Positions 10,118 to 19,751 of a stretch of 22,862 nt of DNA are shown here, one piece after another. The stretch comes from Parasitella parasitica (Eukaryota > Mucoromycota > Mucoromycetes > Mucorales > Mucoraceae), in contig MU619322.1 in NCBI GenBank assembly GCA_025201805.1, positions 74,110-96,971 of the forward strand. Reading direction: 5' to 3'. Position numbers and translations under genes: made by a program. The notes below the pieces were generated by a model that was not told the origin of the DNA, searched no databases, and saw nothing but the letters and a program-made list of their open reading frames with translations. Each line of letters opens with the position of its first letter. Position 1 is the stretch's first letter.

Positions 10118-11898
10118 TCAAGGTGATCTAGTAGAGTTGCAGCAGCTTCTTTTTGCAGACTTTTCGCTGATAGTGTCAGTGGTTTCATTCCAACCGTTGC
10201 TGGGACCACATGTACAAAAGGTGCTTGTCAAATCGAGGACTTCTTCAGATATACGCTGCACTTCCTGCTTCATGATGGCTGTCATGTCATCGTCTTTTCT
10301 GTACTTGTCGAGCTTATCTTGGAGTTCTCTCGGTAGGGAGGTGTACAGCATGCGTGGCGATCCCAGGACAAACAATGTTGCAAACGCAGCATTGCAATCG
10401 ATGCGGGTATAAGAGAGGTTCTCTCTGTTGGGATAAAGAGCGTCCATCACGATTGGATATAGGGGCGATTTAGTGGTGTCGAACAGCAGCTCATTAACGT
10501 ACTCCTCAGCCTTGTTGGGCGTTGTCGCATTGAATGAAGCTAGCGACTGGTTAGCAAGTATGGACGTGTACTCCTTGGGTACGTTGCGAAGGACTAGTGA
10601 TACGACGTGCTGTAGAGTCCTGGGCTTCTCCATCCACATGTTTTCCGGAATGCGCTGGCAGAACGATTTAGCAAGCGTTGTCCAGTTCAATTTTGCCTCG
10701 TTTTCTTTCATGGGTTGACTAGCTTTTGCAGGCTCTGTCTGTCCAAAATGCGGGCCTTTTGCAGTAGAGCAGCTGTCATTTTTGACAGAGCAAAGGCTCA
10801 AAGGAGGGTGTTCCACATCGTAGCTAAGGACAAAGTAGCCTCGGGGAAGTCCGGTTTCCTTATCGACGGGCTTCATGGATTCATAAAGCGTCTCAATTGA
10901 GCACCAGTAGCTAGGATACTTGTAACGAGCAGTATCCAGAATTAGCACTTTGCCCTCCTGGGCATTGTACGCACCAATGGGTGAGAAATGGCCATCGCCC
11001 GTTTGTCCTAGTATCTTTCTGGAAAAGGATATCACCATAAACTTGTCTGAGGTCGACGTAATCATCTCCACGTCCCTTTTAAACTGTTCAAAGGTGAAAT
11101 CGAAGGCTCTGTTGACTTGAACGTCGCAATGAGATTTAGCCAGGCAAGCAAAATTGTCAAATGTGATGCCGTTCTTTTTCATGTCCTCCTTTGATGAGCA
11201 ACACTGTAGAAACTCGTCTGTATTTCAACATGAGTAACTGCTCTCTTGTTCATTGCAACGAGGATGTCTGTAATCATTACCTGAAAACCATCTCCAATTC
11301 CCCTTCCACCTTCTCTTGGGATCCACTTCCAGCGCATTCAAAACCATTGCCACTAATAGCAACAAGGTCGGTTAGATGAATTTGTTACTGATCCACAACA
11401 GAGAGAAAGAGAGAGAGGAAACTTACATGAACTTGGTCCACAATACGCAGGCTCTGATTGAGTTGTGAAATTACCAGTAAGAGGGAAAAACCCCTCTGCA
11501 TGTCCGTCATCCATTGCTTCTCTGAAAAGCTTTTTTCCTCCGGGAGAAGCAAATCTGACCAGCGTTGAGGGCAGCTCTCTTTGGTAGAATGTGTTTGATA
11601 GATCGTCTGCAGTGTTGGGCGCAGATACGCCCAAGAGATCTTGGAATGCAGCCGTAACTGAAGCTGTTGTTGCAGGTGCAGCTGGTGCAGCAGGTGCAGC
11701 AGGTGCTGGTGAAGGAGAAAAGTCCATGGGCTTTTCCAGAACTGCTTCTGTTTGAGTTCCTATGCTGCGGCCTAGAGTAGGTTGTATAGCGACATGTGGG
11801 GGTTTGAAAGCTGCTCTCGTCTCCATCAGCTGGTAAGACTGAGGCAGCTTAAAGTGTGTGCGATATCGAAGCCATTGAACTGCTTTTACTTTGAGCAT
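10118..11898 (-). CDS. phytochelatin synthase (glutathione gamma-glutamylcysteinyltransferase)
   Basis: Spliced CDS: complement(join(10118..11217,11281..11352,11427..11898)), 547 aa. It transfers gamma-Glu-Cys between glutathione molecules to make phytochelatins that chelate Cd and other thiophilic metals. The papain-like catalytic domain starts near FYQRELP (104-110). The triad is intact: Cys153 in SEPAYCGPSS, His258 in TGDGHFSPIG and Asp276 in ILDTARYKYP, with spacing (105 and 18) like plant enzymes. A C-terminal domain of about 200 residues follows and ends with Cys pairs (FCTCG and SCC), as in metal-sensing tails. The N-terminus is about 100 residues longer than plant enzymes: a basic, acid-free first 25 residues, then an Ala-Pro repeat (about 62-76). 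A downstream Met25 is an alternative start. Exon 2 is 72 nt. Confidence 0.94.
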
Positions 11899-12176
11899 TG
11901 TTGGTATGTAAAAAATGATAAACAGGAAAAGATGAAAAAAAGAAACGAACGAGGGGAGGGGAGGGGGGGGGGGTCAAATTTAAATAGTTTCTGGATAAAT
12001 GTTTCTCGCGAGGCTTGTGCACAATGTGCTCACTGTAGACTCGATGCGTAAAACCAATGAAAACATTCCAAATCGAACTTGGGTTTATGTATCCATGGCA
12101 ATCCATAATATCCGCCACGGCTTGTTTTCAGATGTATGGCTTTATTAGTTGTAGTAAATAGATCAATGTATGGCGT
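11899..12176. other. promoter of phytochelatin synthase / 3' region of YKT6
   Basis: 278 bp between two minus-strand genes. A tract of G-runs (GGGGAGGGGA then 11 G) lies at 11953-11973 on the + strand, i.e. a CT-rich tract on the coding strand 55-75 bp upstream of the phytochelatin synthase ATG. AATAAA on the minus strand at 12141-12146 is 31 bp past the YKT6 stop. No recognisable metal-response element was seen. Confidence 0.5.
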
Positions 12177-13005
12177 CTACATGACAACGCAGCAAGAATT
12201 GGTCTTTTTGGCTGTCTTGTAAAACATTTTAGATTGGCTTGAAAGAACTTCTGATCTATCAACAAGAGAATCCAGCTAATTTTACGCATAGAGATGATAA
12301 GTCGCCGTTATTTTGAAATCACCACACATCAACATGTTACCTTTTCACCACGCTGAAGAACTGAATCGATTGTTTTGTGCTAACGAGGCGTACAGCATTG
12401 TCAATATCAATTTGAGACAGCAACAACAAGCAACCTACCAAAATTGCAGTGGTCTCGTCCAGCTCTTTTTGGACCTTCATGATAGTATCTGCTTGCTGAG
12501 GATCCTGATATTTCTCTAAATAGCCCAATAACTCAGGATACTCGAGTTTATCTGCCTTTTTCCAAACATCAGCTGAGAACTTTACAACGACTTCGTCCAT
12601 AATCTTATTCAACAAAGAGAATGCAACTCTGCTAGAATATTCTTTATCGCTAATGATCACACCAGCGATGCCTTGCTGGTTACAATAGGCATGGGCGACA
12701 TTATCTAGTAAGAGATTTTTAGTGCTTCTGCTGCTGCTACAGTCCTGGTGGTGTTATTATATCAGCATACTTTCGATTTCAACGCTTTGACGCTGCCCAG
12801 CTGAAGTGCGCTCTGCAATAGTGCCTGCAGAGAATTCCATAAACTCTTTTACGCTAGCATATACATTAGAGCTGGCCCTATAAACGGCCAACAGCCCGCA
12901 CACAGACACTCACCTTCCACGCTGGAAATAACCAAAGCTAGATAAATCAAATTCAGAGGCAAGGATTTTGGCCCCACGCAGAATCAGGATGGAATGCAAC
13001 TTCAT
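12177..13005 (-). CDS. YKT6: R-SNARE Ykt6 (longin-domain v-SNARE)
   Basis: Spliced CDS: complement(join(12177..12275,12341..12379,12439..12704,12771..12871,12914..13005)), 198 aa. Ykt6 is an essential SNARE for Golgi, endosome-vacuole and autophagosome fusion, cycling between cytosol and membranes by lipidation. The longin domain starts [13 protein letters not shown] with [13 protein letters not shown] and includes [15 protein letters not shown]. The SNARE motif follows ([46 protein letters not shown]) with the zero-layer Arg163. The protein ends in NSCCVVM, a CaaX box for prenylation (Cys195) with Cys194 as palmitoylation site. Length equals that of yeast and human Ykt6 (198-200). The 39-nt exon 4 encodes only 13 residues of the SNARE motif. 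Naive translation runs on through the intron after DETTAIL, so the gene is easy to miss. Confidence 0.95.
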
Positions 13006-13608
13006 TATCCTGAAAAGTAGACTTGTAAATTAAATAAAGAAAGGGAGAGAGAGAGACGTAATAAGCAGTTGCACCCTTTTTTCAATTTATTTCCCACTCG
13101 TATTTCTCTTTTTGGACAAAAGACGCCTGTAATCTTTTGCCGCATGGCAACTTACATTTGACATTTTCATATATGTATACATTTATATATATATATATAT
13201 ATAAGCCGATATGAAACACCTACACTTGTCATTGCTTCACAACACTTTGGATGTGTCTGCTCTCAACTTTATTCTGCCGTATACAGCCATTTGCACTGGG
13301 AAAAACAAAGTAAATCTACATTCTGTTCACTGAGTGTCTTTTGCTGATATTTTTCGGGAAAAAAATTTGCTACGTGGAATAATTGCTTGATTTTTCCACA
13401 ATCTTTTAATAAATACATGTAGGCAATATGCGATGATACTACGGTAGTATTGTAAATGTCACTGAGGTGTGTTCGTTTGCAGAGGAACACATCATAACCT
13501 CCCTTCGTTTCTTGGAGATTCAAATAGTCACAGACAACACCGAGCATTTGAACGACACAGCTTGGCTTTGTCCTTTGCAAACGTCCTTTACCCACCTCCA
13601 TCAACATA
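13006..13608. other. divergent interval upstream of YKT6 and the 13609 gene
   Basis: 603 bp with AT-rich DNA and a (TA)10 tract at about 13184-13203. A single minus-strand ORF (13269-13619, listed separately) is the only coding candidate. Both flanking genes start at the edges of this interval, so their promoters should be here. Confidence 0.5.
13184..13203. repeat. (TA)n dinucleotide repeat
   Basis: Ten TA units in the divergent upstream region of YKT6 and the 13609 gene. It could serve as a TATA-like or nucleosome-excluding element, or be a simple microsatellite. Confidence 0.75.
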
Positions 13609-13619
13609 ATGTCTACCAT
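13269..13619 (-). CDS. doubtful ORF of unknown function
   Basis: A single 116-codon open frame, ending in CKWLYTAE, lies in the divergent promoter region and overlaps the first codons of the + strand gene at 13609. The frame stays open upstream to 13656, where an acceptor-like sequence (ctgatag) occurs, so it could be a last exon, but no upstream exon could be found opposite the + gene. No family is recognised. The composition is mixed and not low-complexity. A chance ORF is at least as likely. Confidence 0.2.
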   Translation of the reverse strand: MVDIMLMEVGKGRLQRTKPSCVVQMLGVVCDYLNLQETKGGYDVFLCKRTHLSDIYNTTVVSSHIAYMYLLKDCGKIKQLFHVANFFPEKYQQKTLSEQNVDLLCFSQCKWLYTAE

Positions 13620-14431
13620 ACAAACTAAATGTCCAAACCTATCAGATGTAATTGATTAGGCTTATGCTACGAGAAAACTGTACACACTAACATATCCATT
13701 AGCTAGTTAAAGTTTTGGGCCCAATTGATGGCGCTGATACGCAACAGGTAGATGCAAAAAGCTCAAAGCTTGATTCTGTACTCACCTTTACAGCAGCTAT
13801 CGAAACCGTTGTGCGAGAATATATTTGACGTACAACGAAGCGAACTATTCGAAGTGCTGGAGACGCTAAGAAACAGCTTCTGGAACGATAACGTCGTAAT
13901 AGAAACACCATCTTTTCCACAACCTCAATTTGTTTCCTCTACAGAAGAGCCGCCTTTGTCGCCTACTAAACGCACGCGAGATTCTGATGATGACGATATG
14001 AGCGAAAATGAGAGCAAACCCTTGATCTCGAAAAAACGAGCACGATTGACTACGACACCACAAGGTACCCCACAAATGTGTGAACATAAAACCATTTTGT
14101 GCTTTTGTTTATCTTTTTTCCTTTTTTTAAAAAAAAAAAAAAAGCTGTAGCACCAGCACCTCCACCAAAAGCAGAAATCAAGACAAAACAAAGCGCGCTA
14201 CCCCCTCCCAGACCTTTGAAAGCATACAAATCACTGTGGTCAGAAAAGCAATCCTACATACGGCAGATCAGAAATGTAAATGGTCGCGATGCAGATGTGG
14301 TTGCAGAATTGGCACATTTTTATCAATCAAGATCCAGAGATCAGCGTCGACATATGTCACTTTACTTGATGCCAGTGGCTCAGGCCATGCGTAGAAAAGG
14401 CATTGTAAAGTCGCTGCAAAAATGGATTTGA
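13609..14431 (+). CDS. unrecognised basic nuclear-type protein
   Basis: Spliced CDS proposed: join(13609..13647,13703..13747,13794..14064,14145..14431), 213 aa, phase-consistent GT-AG introns with good branch-like sites (cactaac, tactcac). I do not recognise a family. Visible: a helical N-terminal part (about 25-60), an acidic run DSDDDDMSENES flanked by basic clusters (PTKRTR and SKKRARL), which together look like a bipartite nuclear localisation signal, a Pro/Ala-rich linker (AVAPAPPPKAEIK), then a basic helical C-terminus (KAYKSLWSEKQ, QSRSRDQRRHMSLYL, AMRRKGIVKSLQKWI). The first two exons are short (39 and 45 nt) and less certain than exons 3 and 4. Intron 3 carries an A15 run. It could be a chromatin or transcription complex subunit, but nothing proves that. 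Confidence 0.6.
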
Positions 14432-15195
14432 TCCAACTGGTGTGGAAACCAAAAAAAATTGCCATCCATATTTGAATTTATAGAATCATGACCCAATATA
14501 AATATATACCATCATCTGAACCAGGGCCCTTTGATCTAACTTATATCCACTGAATAATCTACGTATGCTAATTTCTTGCTGTCACTGCTGCAAAAGCACA
14601 TTTCAAACATTTCAAGAATTTATAGTGTAGCTATAATAATCCTCCATCGATCGATAATCTAAAACTTTATTACTCTCATTTAATATACAGCAGCTTTTGA
14701 GTTTTTACTCTCTATTTTATGATACAAAAATAAAGTATGGTTGTTGCCCGAAATTATTCAGAAAAAAAGAAAGAAAAAAAAAAGGGGGGGGGGCTGAATT
14801 TTAGCTGATAGAATGCTTCATCAAGGAAGATTTGGATCGAAATGAATAAGGCTATGACACAATTAAAGTAGCTCCAGCCATGGAAATATTCGTGTAAAGC
14901 TGAGTGGAATATTAATTTAGTTTAGACGCACAAAACCTATAAAACCAAAGTCTGCGCAGATACAGTTATCAAGATATTTTACTGTAATATAGAGTTTCGC
15001 AAAACTCTATTCTATCTGCTAGATTTTAGTTGCTAGGTTTATTACGTATCGATAATCATTTTACTTTATTGAAAGAATATGTATTTCTCTGTTGCACAAG
15101 ATTTTAAATTAAAATCAGAGATGATGGCAAGTAAAAGAAGGTCCTAAATGCGATTATACCATATGGTGCACACTTGAAGTGTAAAAGCTAAAGTA
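14432..15195. other. intergenic region left of the MITE
   Basis: About 760 bp, AT-rich, no supported gene. It holds an AATAAA at 14729-14734 (far for the 13609 gene), a G10 run at 14784-14793 preceded by a long A-rich tract, a 10-bp palindrome TCTGCGCAGA (14951-14960) and a perfect 9-bp stem-loop at 14989-15010. Confidence 0.5.
14989..15010. repeat. 9-bp perfect stem-loop
   Basis: ATAGAGTTT and AAACTCTAT flank a CGCA tetraloop. It lies about 560 bp after the 13609 gene stop and 186 bp left of the MITE. No associated ORF. Confidence 0.6.
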
Positions 15196-15604
15196 CAGTG
15201 CTTACGGTATCAAATGGTGTTTTGAGGAAGCGCAAATCTTCCAATAATATGTATCACACAATCGAGATCAATATCTAGTGTATAAATCAGCTCTTTATTT
15301 AGGTTAATGTAAATCAATTTCATTAAAAATTAAGAACGCATTAAAATATCCACTTTCTATATTGTTGTTTAATAAAGTGATCCTACCCCAGTCTTGTTAA
15401 TTTTTCATACATGTCGTGTCCCAGACACGTCTCCTCTATAACAATAGTAAGACTTCACACTATCATTAATATCGTCATGATTTATGTAGAAAATCTGCTG
15501 AATGAAAATTTTGTACACGCTCTTGAGATTCCACTGGTTGGACAATTTTTTACACGCTGATTGATTTTTTTATTCACGAAATTTGGATTTTGCCGTAAGC
15601 ACTG
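15196..15604. mobile_element. Tc1/mariner-type MITE with TA target-site duplication
   Basis: The 12-mer CAGTGCTTACGG at 15196-15207 is repeated in perfect inverse orientation as CCGTAAGCACTG at 15593-15604, and both ends are flanked by TA (15194-15195 and 15605-15606). Termini starting CAGTG with a TA duplication are the hallmark of Tc1/mariner elements. The 409-bp interior is AT-rich and has no transposase ORF, so the element is non-autonomous. Near the right end a subterminal direct repeat ATTTT(G/T)TACACGCT occurs twice about 40 bp apart, reminiscent of IR/DR arrangements. A small hairpin (CGTGTC-TGG-GACACG on the minus strand) lies near the middle. It sits about 390 bp upstream of the CPA2 start. 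Confidence 0.75.
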
Positions 15605-15690
15605 TATCAACTAAAGATACCCAATCAAGATCAAACGTGTAACCTGAGTTTACCTGATTCACAATCTCATTGATGCACGCAGACCAACAA

Positions 15691-15697
15691 TGACTCA
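15691..15697 (+). promoter_or_regulatory. Gcn4/Cpc1-type binding site TGACTCA
   Basis: A perfect 7-bp TGACTCA lies 299 bp upstream of the CPA2 ATG. In ascomycetes Gcn4/CpcA activates arginine-pathway genes through this motif under amino-acid starvation. The match is exact; its use here is an inference. Confidence 0.5.
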
Positions 15698-15737
15698 CAG
15701 GTTACTTGCTTTCTGAGCAGGAAAAAAAAAGGTGTGT

Positions 15738-15757
15738 GGGGGGGGGGGGGGGGGGGG
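15738..15757 (+). repeat. G20 homopolymer
   Basis: Twenty consecutive G follow GTGT, 240 bp upstream of CPA2. It is long enough to form intramolecular G-quadruplexes; the exact length may be uncertain from sequencing. Confidence 0.8.
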
Positions 15758-15996
15758 ATTTACAGTGGTATAAAACCTTTGATTAAATGTCAACGGAATA
15801 AAAGGTATTCTTTTTTCTTTTCTAAAAAAAAAAAAAAGCTTTATCAACTTGAAAAAGAACAAGCAGATAAACAAGTTCATATAAACATTTTCCTTGAAAT
15901 AGTCTATGAGCATTGCTTTCAATTTGATAACTTCTGGTCTTTTGGCATTCGATAAAACTTATATTGACAACATCTTGATCAAATAATTAATCTAAA

Positions 15997-18900
15997 ATGA
16001 ACACTGTTGCAAACAACACTCGTCGAACCTCCTCTGCTCAACCTGAAGTCGTTGGTTTATCCGCCCCTCCCACTACATCTCGCGAGGGTTCTGCTGTCAA
16101 AGTCTCGGAGGAAATTCTTGCAGATGTGCCCCTTGTCAATGTTAAAAAGGTAGTTATTGTCGGATCTGGCGGGCTCAGTATCGGTCAAGCTGGTGAATTC
16201 GATTATTCAGGTAAAATTTGGTCTACACGGTTATGTAAGCCATGTATTTACAAAATATCACAGGCTCCCAAGCGATCAAAGCATTGCGTGAATCTGGAAT
16301 CTATACGATCCTCGTCAACCCCAACATTGCCACCATCCAGACCTCGCACACTCTTGCGGACCAAGTGTATTTCTTGCCTGTCACTTGTGAATACGTCTCC
16401 AACATCCTGGAGAAAGAGCGACCTGACGGTATTCTGCTCACATTTGGCGGCCAAACTGCGTTGAATTGTGGTATCGCACTGGATCGCTCTGGTATTTTGA
16501 AGCGCTTAAACATCAAAGTTCTTGGTACTCCTATCCAAACTTTAATCACATCGGAAGATCGTGATTTATTCGTGAAGGCTTTAAATGGTAACTATACAAA
16601 CATCACACAAAAAAATTTTCCTGTTCAATCGGATCTCCAAGTTTTCCATGGCTGGAAAAAAAAACGAGATCATCTAATCTTAAATGTTATACTATAGAAA
16701 TCGAGATTCCTGTCGCTCAATCGACTGCTGTTGATACTGTCGAGGAAGCCTTGAAGGCAGCCAGTGAAATTGGCTATCCTGTCATTGTTCGCTGCGCATT
16801 TGCATTGGGTGGTCTTGGTTCTGGCTTTGCTGACAACGAGCAAGAATTACGTACTCTTGCCACCAAATCGTTGTCTCTTGTGCCTCAGCTGCTGGTTGAA
16901 AGATCGATGAAGGGTTGGAAGGAAGTCGAGTACGAAGTGATGCGTGACTCTGCCAACAACTGTATTACTATCTGCAACATGGAGAACTTTGACCCTCTCG
17001 GCGTCCACACTGGTGAGTCGATTGTCGTTGCCCCGTCTCAAACTTTGAGCGACGAAGAATATCACATGCTCCGTACCGCTGCTATCAAGATCATTCGTCA
17101 TTTGGGCGTCGTTGGTGAGTGTAATGTTCAATATGCCCTCAATCCCAGGAGTTTGGAATACAAGGTCATTGAAGTCAATGCTCGTTTGAGTCGCTCTAGT
17201 GCTCTGGCTTCCAAGGCTACCGGCTATCCTCTTGCTTTTATTGCCGCTAAAATTGGTCTCGGTCATACTTTGCCAAGTCTACAAAATGCTGTTACCAAGA
17301 CTACCACTGCTTGCTTTGAGCCCTCCCTAGATTACATTGTCACCAAGATTCCTCGCTGGGATCTTTCCAAATTCCAGTATGTCGATCGCCACATCGGCTC
17401 TGCTATGAAATCTGTAGGTGAAGTCATGGCCGTAGGCCGTACCTTTGAGGAAAGTATGCAAAAAGCAATCCGTCAAGTTGATCCTAGTTTCAATGGCTTT
17501 GATGGTCTTCCTACGCCCTTTGAAAATGTCGATGATGTCTTGAGTGACCCTACAGATCAGCGCTTGTTTGCTTTGGCTCAAGTGATGCTGAATAGGAATA
17601 AGGCTGTTCGCGACAAATACACCGTCGAACATCTCAACAAACTCACCAACATTGACAAGTGGTTTTTGTACAAGTTACAAAAGATTGCCAACATTCACCT
17701 GAGTCTTGCTGAGCAAATCAACACCCCTCTTGAAAAGCTGCCCATTGAATTGCTTAGAAGCGCAAAGAAATCTGGTTTCTCTGATGCCAAGATTGCAAAG
17801 TTGATCAACTCTGGAGAGCTAACTGTTCGCGAGCTTCGCAAGAAACACGGTATCGTCCCTAACGTAAAGCGTATTGATACTGTTGCTGCTGAATTCCCTG
17901 CTCACACCAATTACTTGTACACTACTTACAATGCGGCCTCTGATGACGTTACCTTTGAGGATAAGGGCACTATGGTATTGGGCTCTGGTGTCTATCGTAT
18001 CGGTTCCTCTGTCGAGTTTGACTGGTGTGGCGTATCGTGTACTCGTGCCTTGCGCCAGCTTGGTGAGAAGACAGTGATGGTCAACTACAACCCTGAGACG
18101 GTGTCTACTGACTTTGATGAATGTGATCGTTTGTATTTTGAGGAGCTCAGCTTTGAGCGTGTTATGGATATTGCTGAATTGGAGACTGCAAAGGGCGTCG
18201 TCGTGAGCGTGGGTGGCCAGCTTCCTCAAAACATTGCTCTTAAATTGCACGAAAACAAGTTGAATGTGCTCGGTACCTCTCCTTTGATGATTGACGCTGC
18301 TGAAGATCGCTTCCAATTCTCGAAGAAGTTGGACAAGATTGGCGTGGATCAGCCCGCTTGGAAGGAGTTGACTAGTGTTGAGGCTGCCTTTGCTTTTGCT
18401 GAACAAGTTGGCTATCCTGTCCTTGTTCGTCCGTCGTACGTCCTCTCCGGTGCTGCCATGAACGTCGCTTACACTCCTGATGCTCTTAAACACAACTTGA
18501 CTGATGCTACTAACGTCTCTCCTCTTCATCCCGTTGTCATTACTAAATTCATTGAAAATGCTCAAGAAATCGATGTTGATTCCGTTGCTAGTAATGGTAC
18601 TGTCCTTGTCCATGCTGTCTCTGAGCATGTCGAGAATGCTGGCGTTCACTCTGGCGACGCTAGTTTGATCCTGCCTCCCCGTGATCTCTCTCCTCAAACC
18701 ATGGCTCGTCTCAAGGAAATTGCTGACAAGGTCGCCGAAGCTTTCGAAATCACTGGCCCCTTTAACATGCAAATCATCAAGCAAGATATCCCTGGCCAAC
18801 CTGAGCCTCTTCTCAAAGTCATTGAATGCAATCTGCGTGCTTCTCGCTCATTCCCCTTTGTCTCGAAGGTTCTCGGTGTCAACTTTATCGATGTTGCTAC

Positions 18901-19585
18901 GCGTGCCTTGGCCAGAAAGGAGGTTCCTGCTCCCGTTAATCTGATGGACAAGAATTACGCTTACCAGGCTATCAAGGTCCCTCAGTTCTCTTGGACTCGT
19001 CTCCAAGGTGCCGACCCCTTCTTGGGTGTTGAGATGGCTTCCACGGGCGAAGTTGCTTGCTTTGGCAAAGATAAATACCAAGCGTTCTGGGCTGCTATCC
19101 AAGCAACTCAAAACTTCCGTATCCCCCAACGTGGTGCTGGTGTACTCATTGGTGGTGACAGTGTTACTGACAAGAAGGATTACGTCCATATTGCCCAAAC
19201 CTTCTACAAGGAGCTTGGACATCCTATCTTTGTTCCTACTGAACAAGACAAGTACTTTTTGGAAAAGGAAGCTAATGTCCCATCCACTTGCTTGCCAATT
19301 GCCTCCTGCGCCGAAGACAAGCGTATTTTGAACAAGTTGTTTAAGGATAACAACATTGACTTTGTTGTCCATCTTGCAAAGATCCGTGCTCCCGATCAAT
19401 TGGATGAAGGCTACGTTTGTCGTCGTGCTGCTGTCGATTTTGGCATTCCTTTACTCAATGATTCCAAGGTGGCTGCTCTTTTCGCAGACTCCTGTGTCCG
19501 TCATAGAACTGACCAGCCTCATACTGCTGCGGATATCCCTGATGAAGTCAAGTGCTGGAGCGATTTTGTTGATGCTAGAATCTAA
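15997..19585 (+). CDS. CPA2: carbamoyl-phosphate synthase, arginine-specific large subunit
   Basis: Spliced CDS: join(15997..16210,16264..16587,16698..19585), 1141 aa. It makes carbamoyl phosphate from ammonia (from the glutaminase small subunit), bicarbonate and two ATP, for arginine synthesis. Seen: [20 protein letters not shown] (about 52-71), first ATP-grasp with [16 protein letters not shown] (about 208-223) and [20 protein letters not shown] (about 336-355), the oligomerisation region, then the second synthase half from [17 protein letters not shown] (about 606), with [14 protein letters not shown] (about 754-767) and [19 protein letters not shown] (about 888-906), and a C-terminal MGS-like allosteric domain (about 990-1141). 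Both halves look intact. It is closest in memory to yeast Cpa2 (1118 aa), and no glutaminase, dihydroorotase or aspartate transcarbamylase domain is fused, so it is not the pyrimidine enzyme. The 50-residue N-terminal extension is Ser/Thr/Arg-rich but a weak mitochondrial presequence, so compartment is undecided. Confidence 0.97.
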
Positions 19586-19685
19586 TTTGCCCAATTTCTT
19601 TTGCACTCTCGATTTCCACCAAGCATTGTTACATACAACACATAAACAATCATTTCATGTAAATTCACGCACTTTATAGACTCTT

Positions 19686-19686
<1 letters not shown>

Positions 19687-19721
<35 letters not shown>

Positions 19722-19751
19722 ATATATTTTTTTTTTTTTTTTTTTTTTTTT
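19687..19751 (+). repeat. T28 and T25 homopolymers separated by 12 bp
   Basis: About 100 bp after the CPA2 stop there are 28 T, then AAATTAAATATA, then 25 T. It may mark transcript 3' ends. A poly(A)-tail remnant of a minus-strand retroposed sequence is possible but no body of such an element was recognised. An AATAAA follows at 19767-19772. Confidence 0.7.

Larger units (their letters stand above)
15605..15996 (+). promoter_or_regulatory. CPA2 promoter region
   Basis: 392 bp between the MITE and the CPA2 ATG. It includes the Gcn4/Cpc1-type site, a G20 run and a stretch of A14 near 15824-15837. The sequence before the ATG (aaataattaatctaaaATG) is a typical A-rich fungal leader. No upstream ORF resembling an arginine attenuator peptide is seen; that element belongs to the small-subunit gene in other fungi. 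Confidence 0.5.

Noticed and set aside
17819-18799. 326-codon minus-strand ORF opposite CPA2
   Set aside because: It is antisense to the well-supported second half of CPA2 and arises from codon bias; the peptide has no recognisable family.
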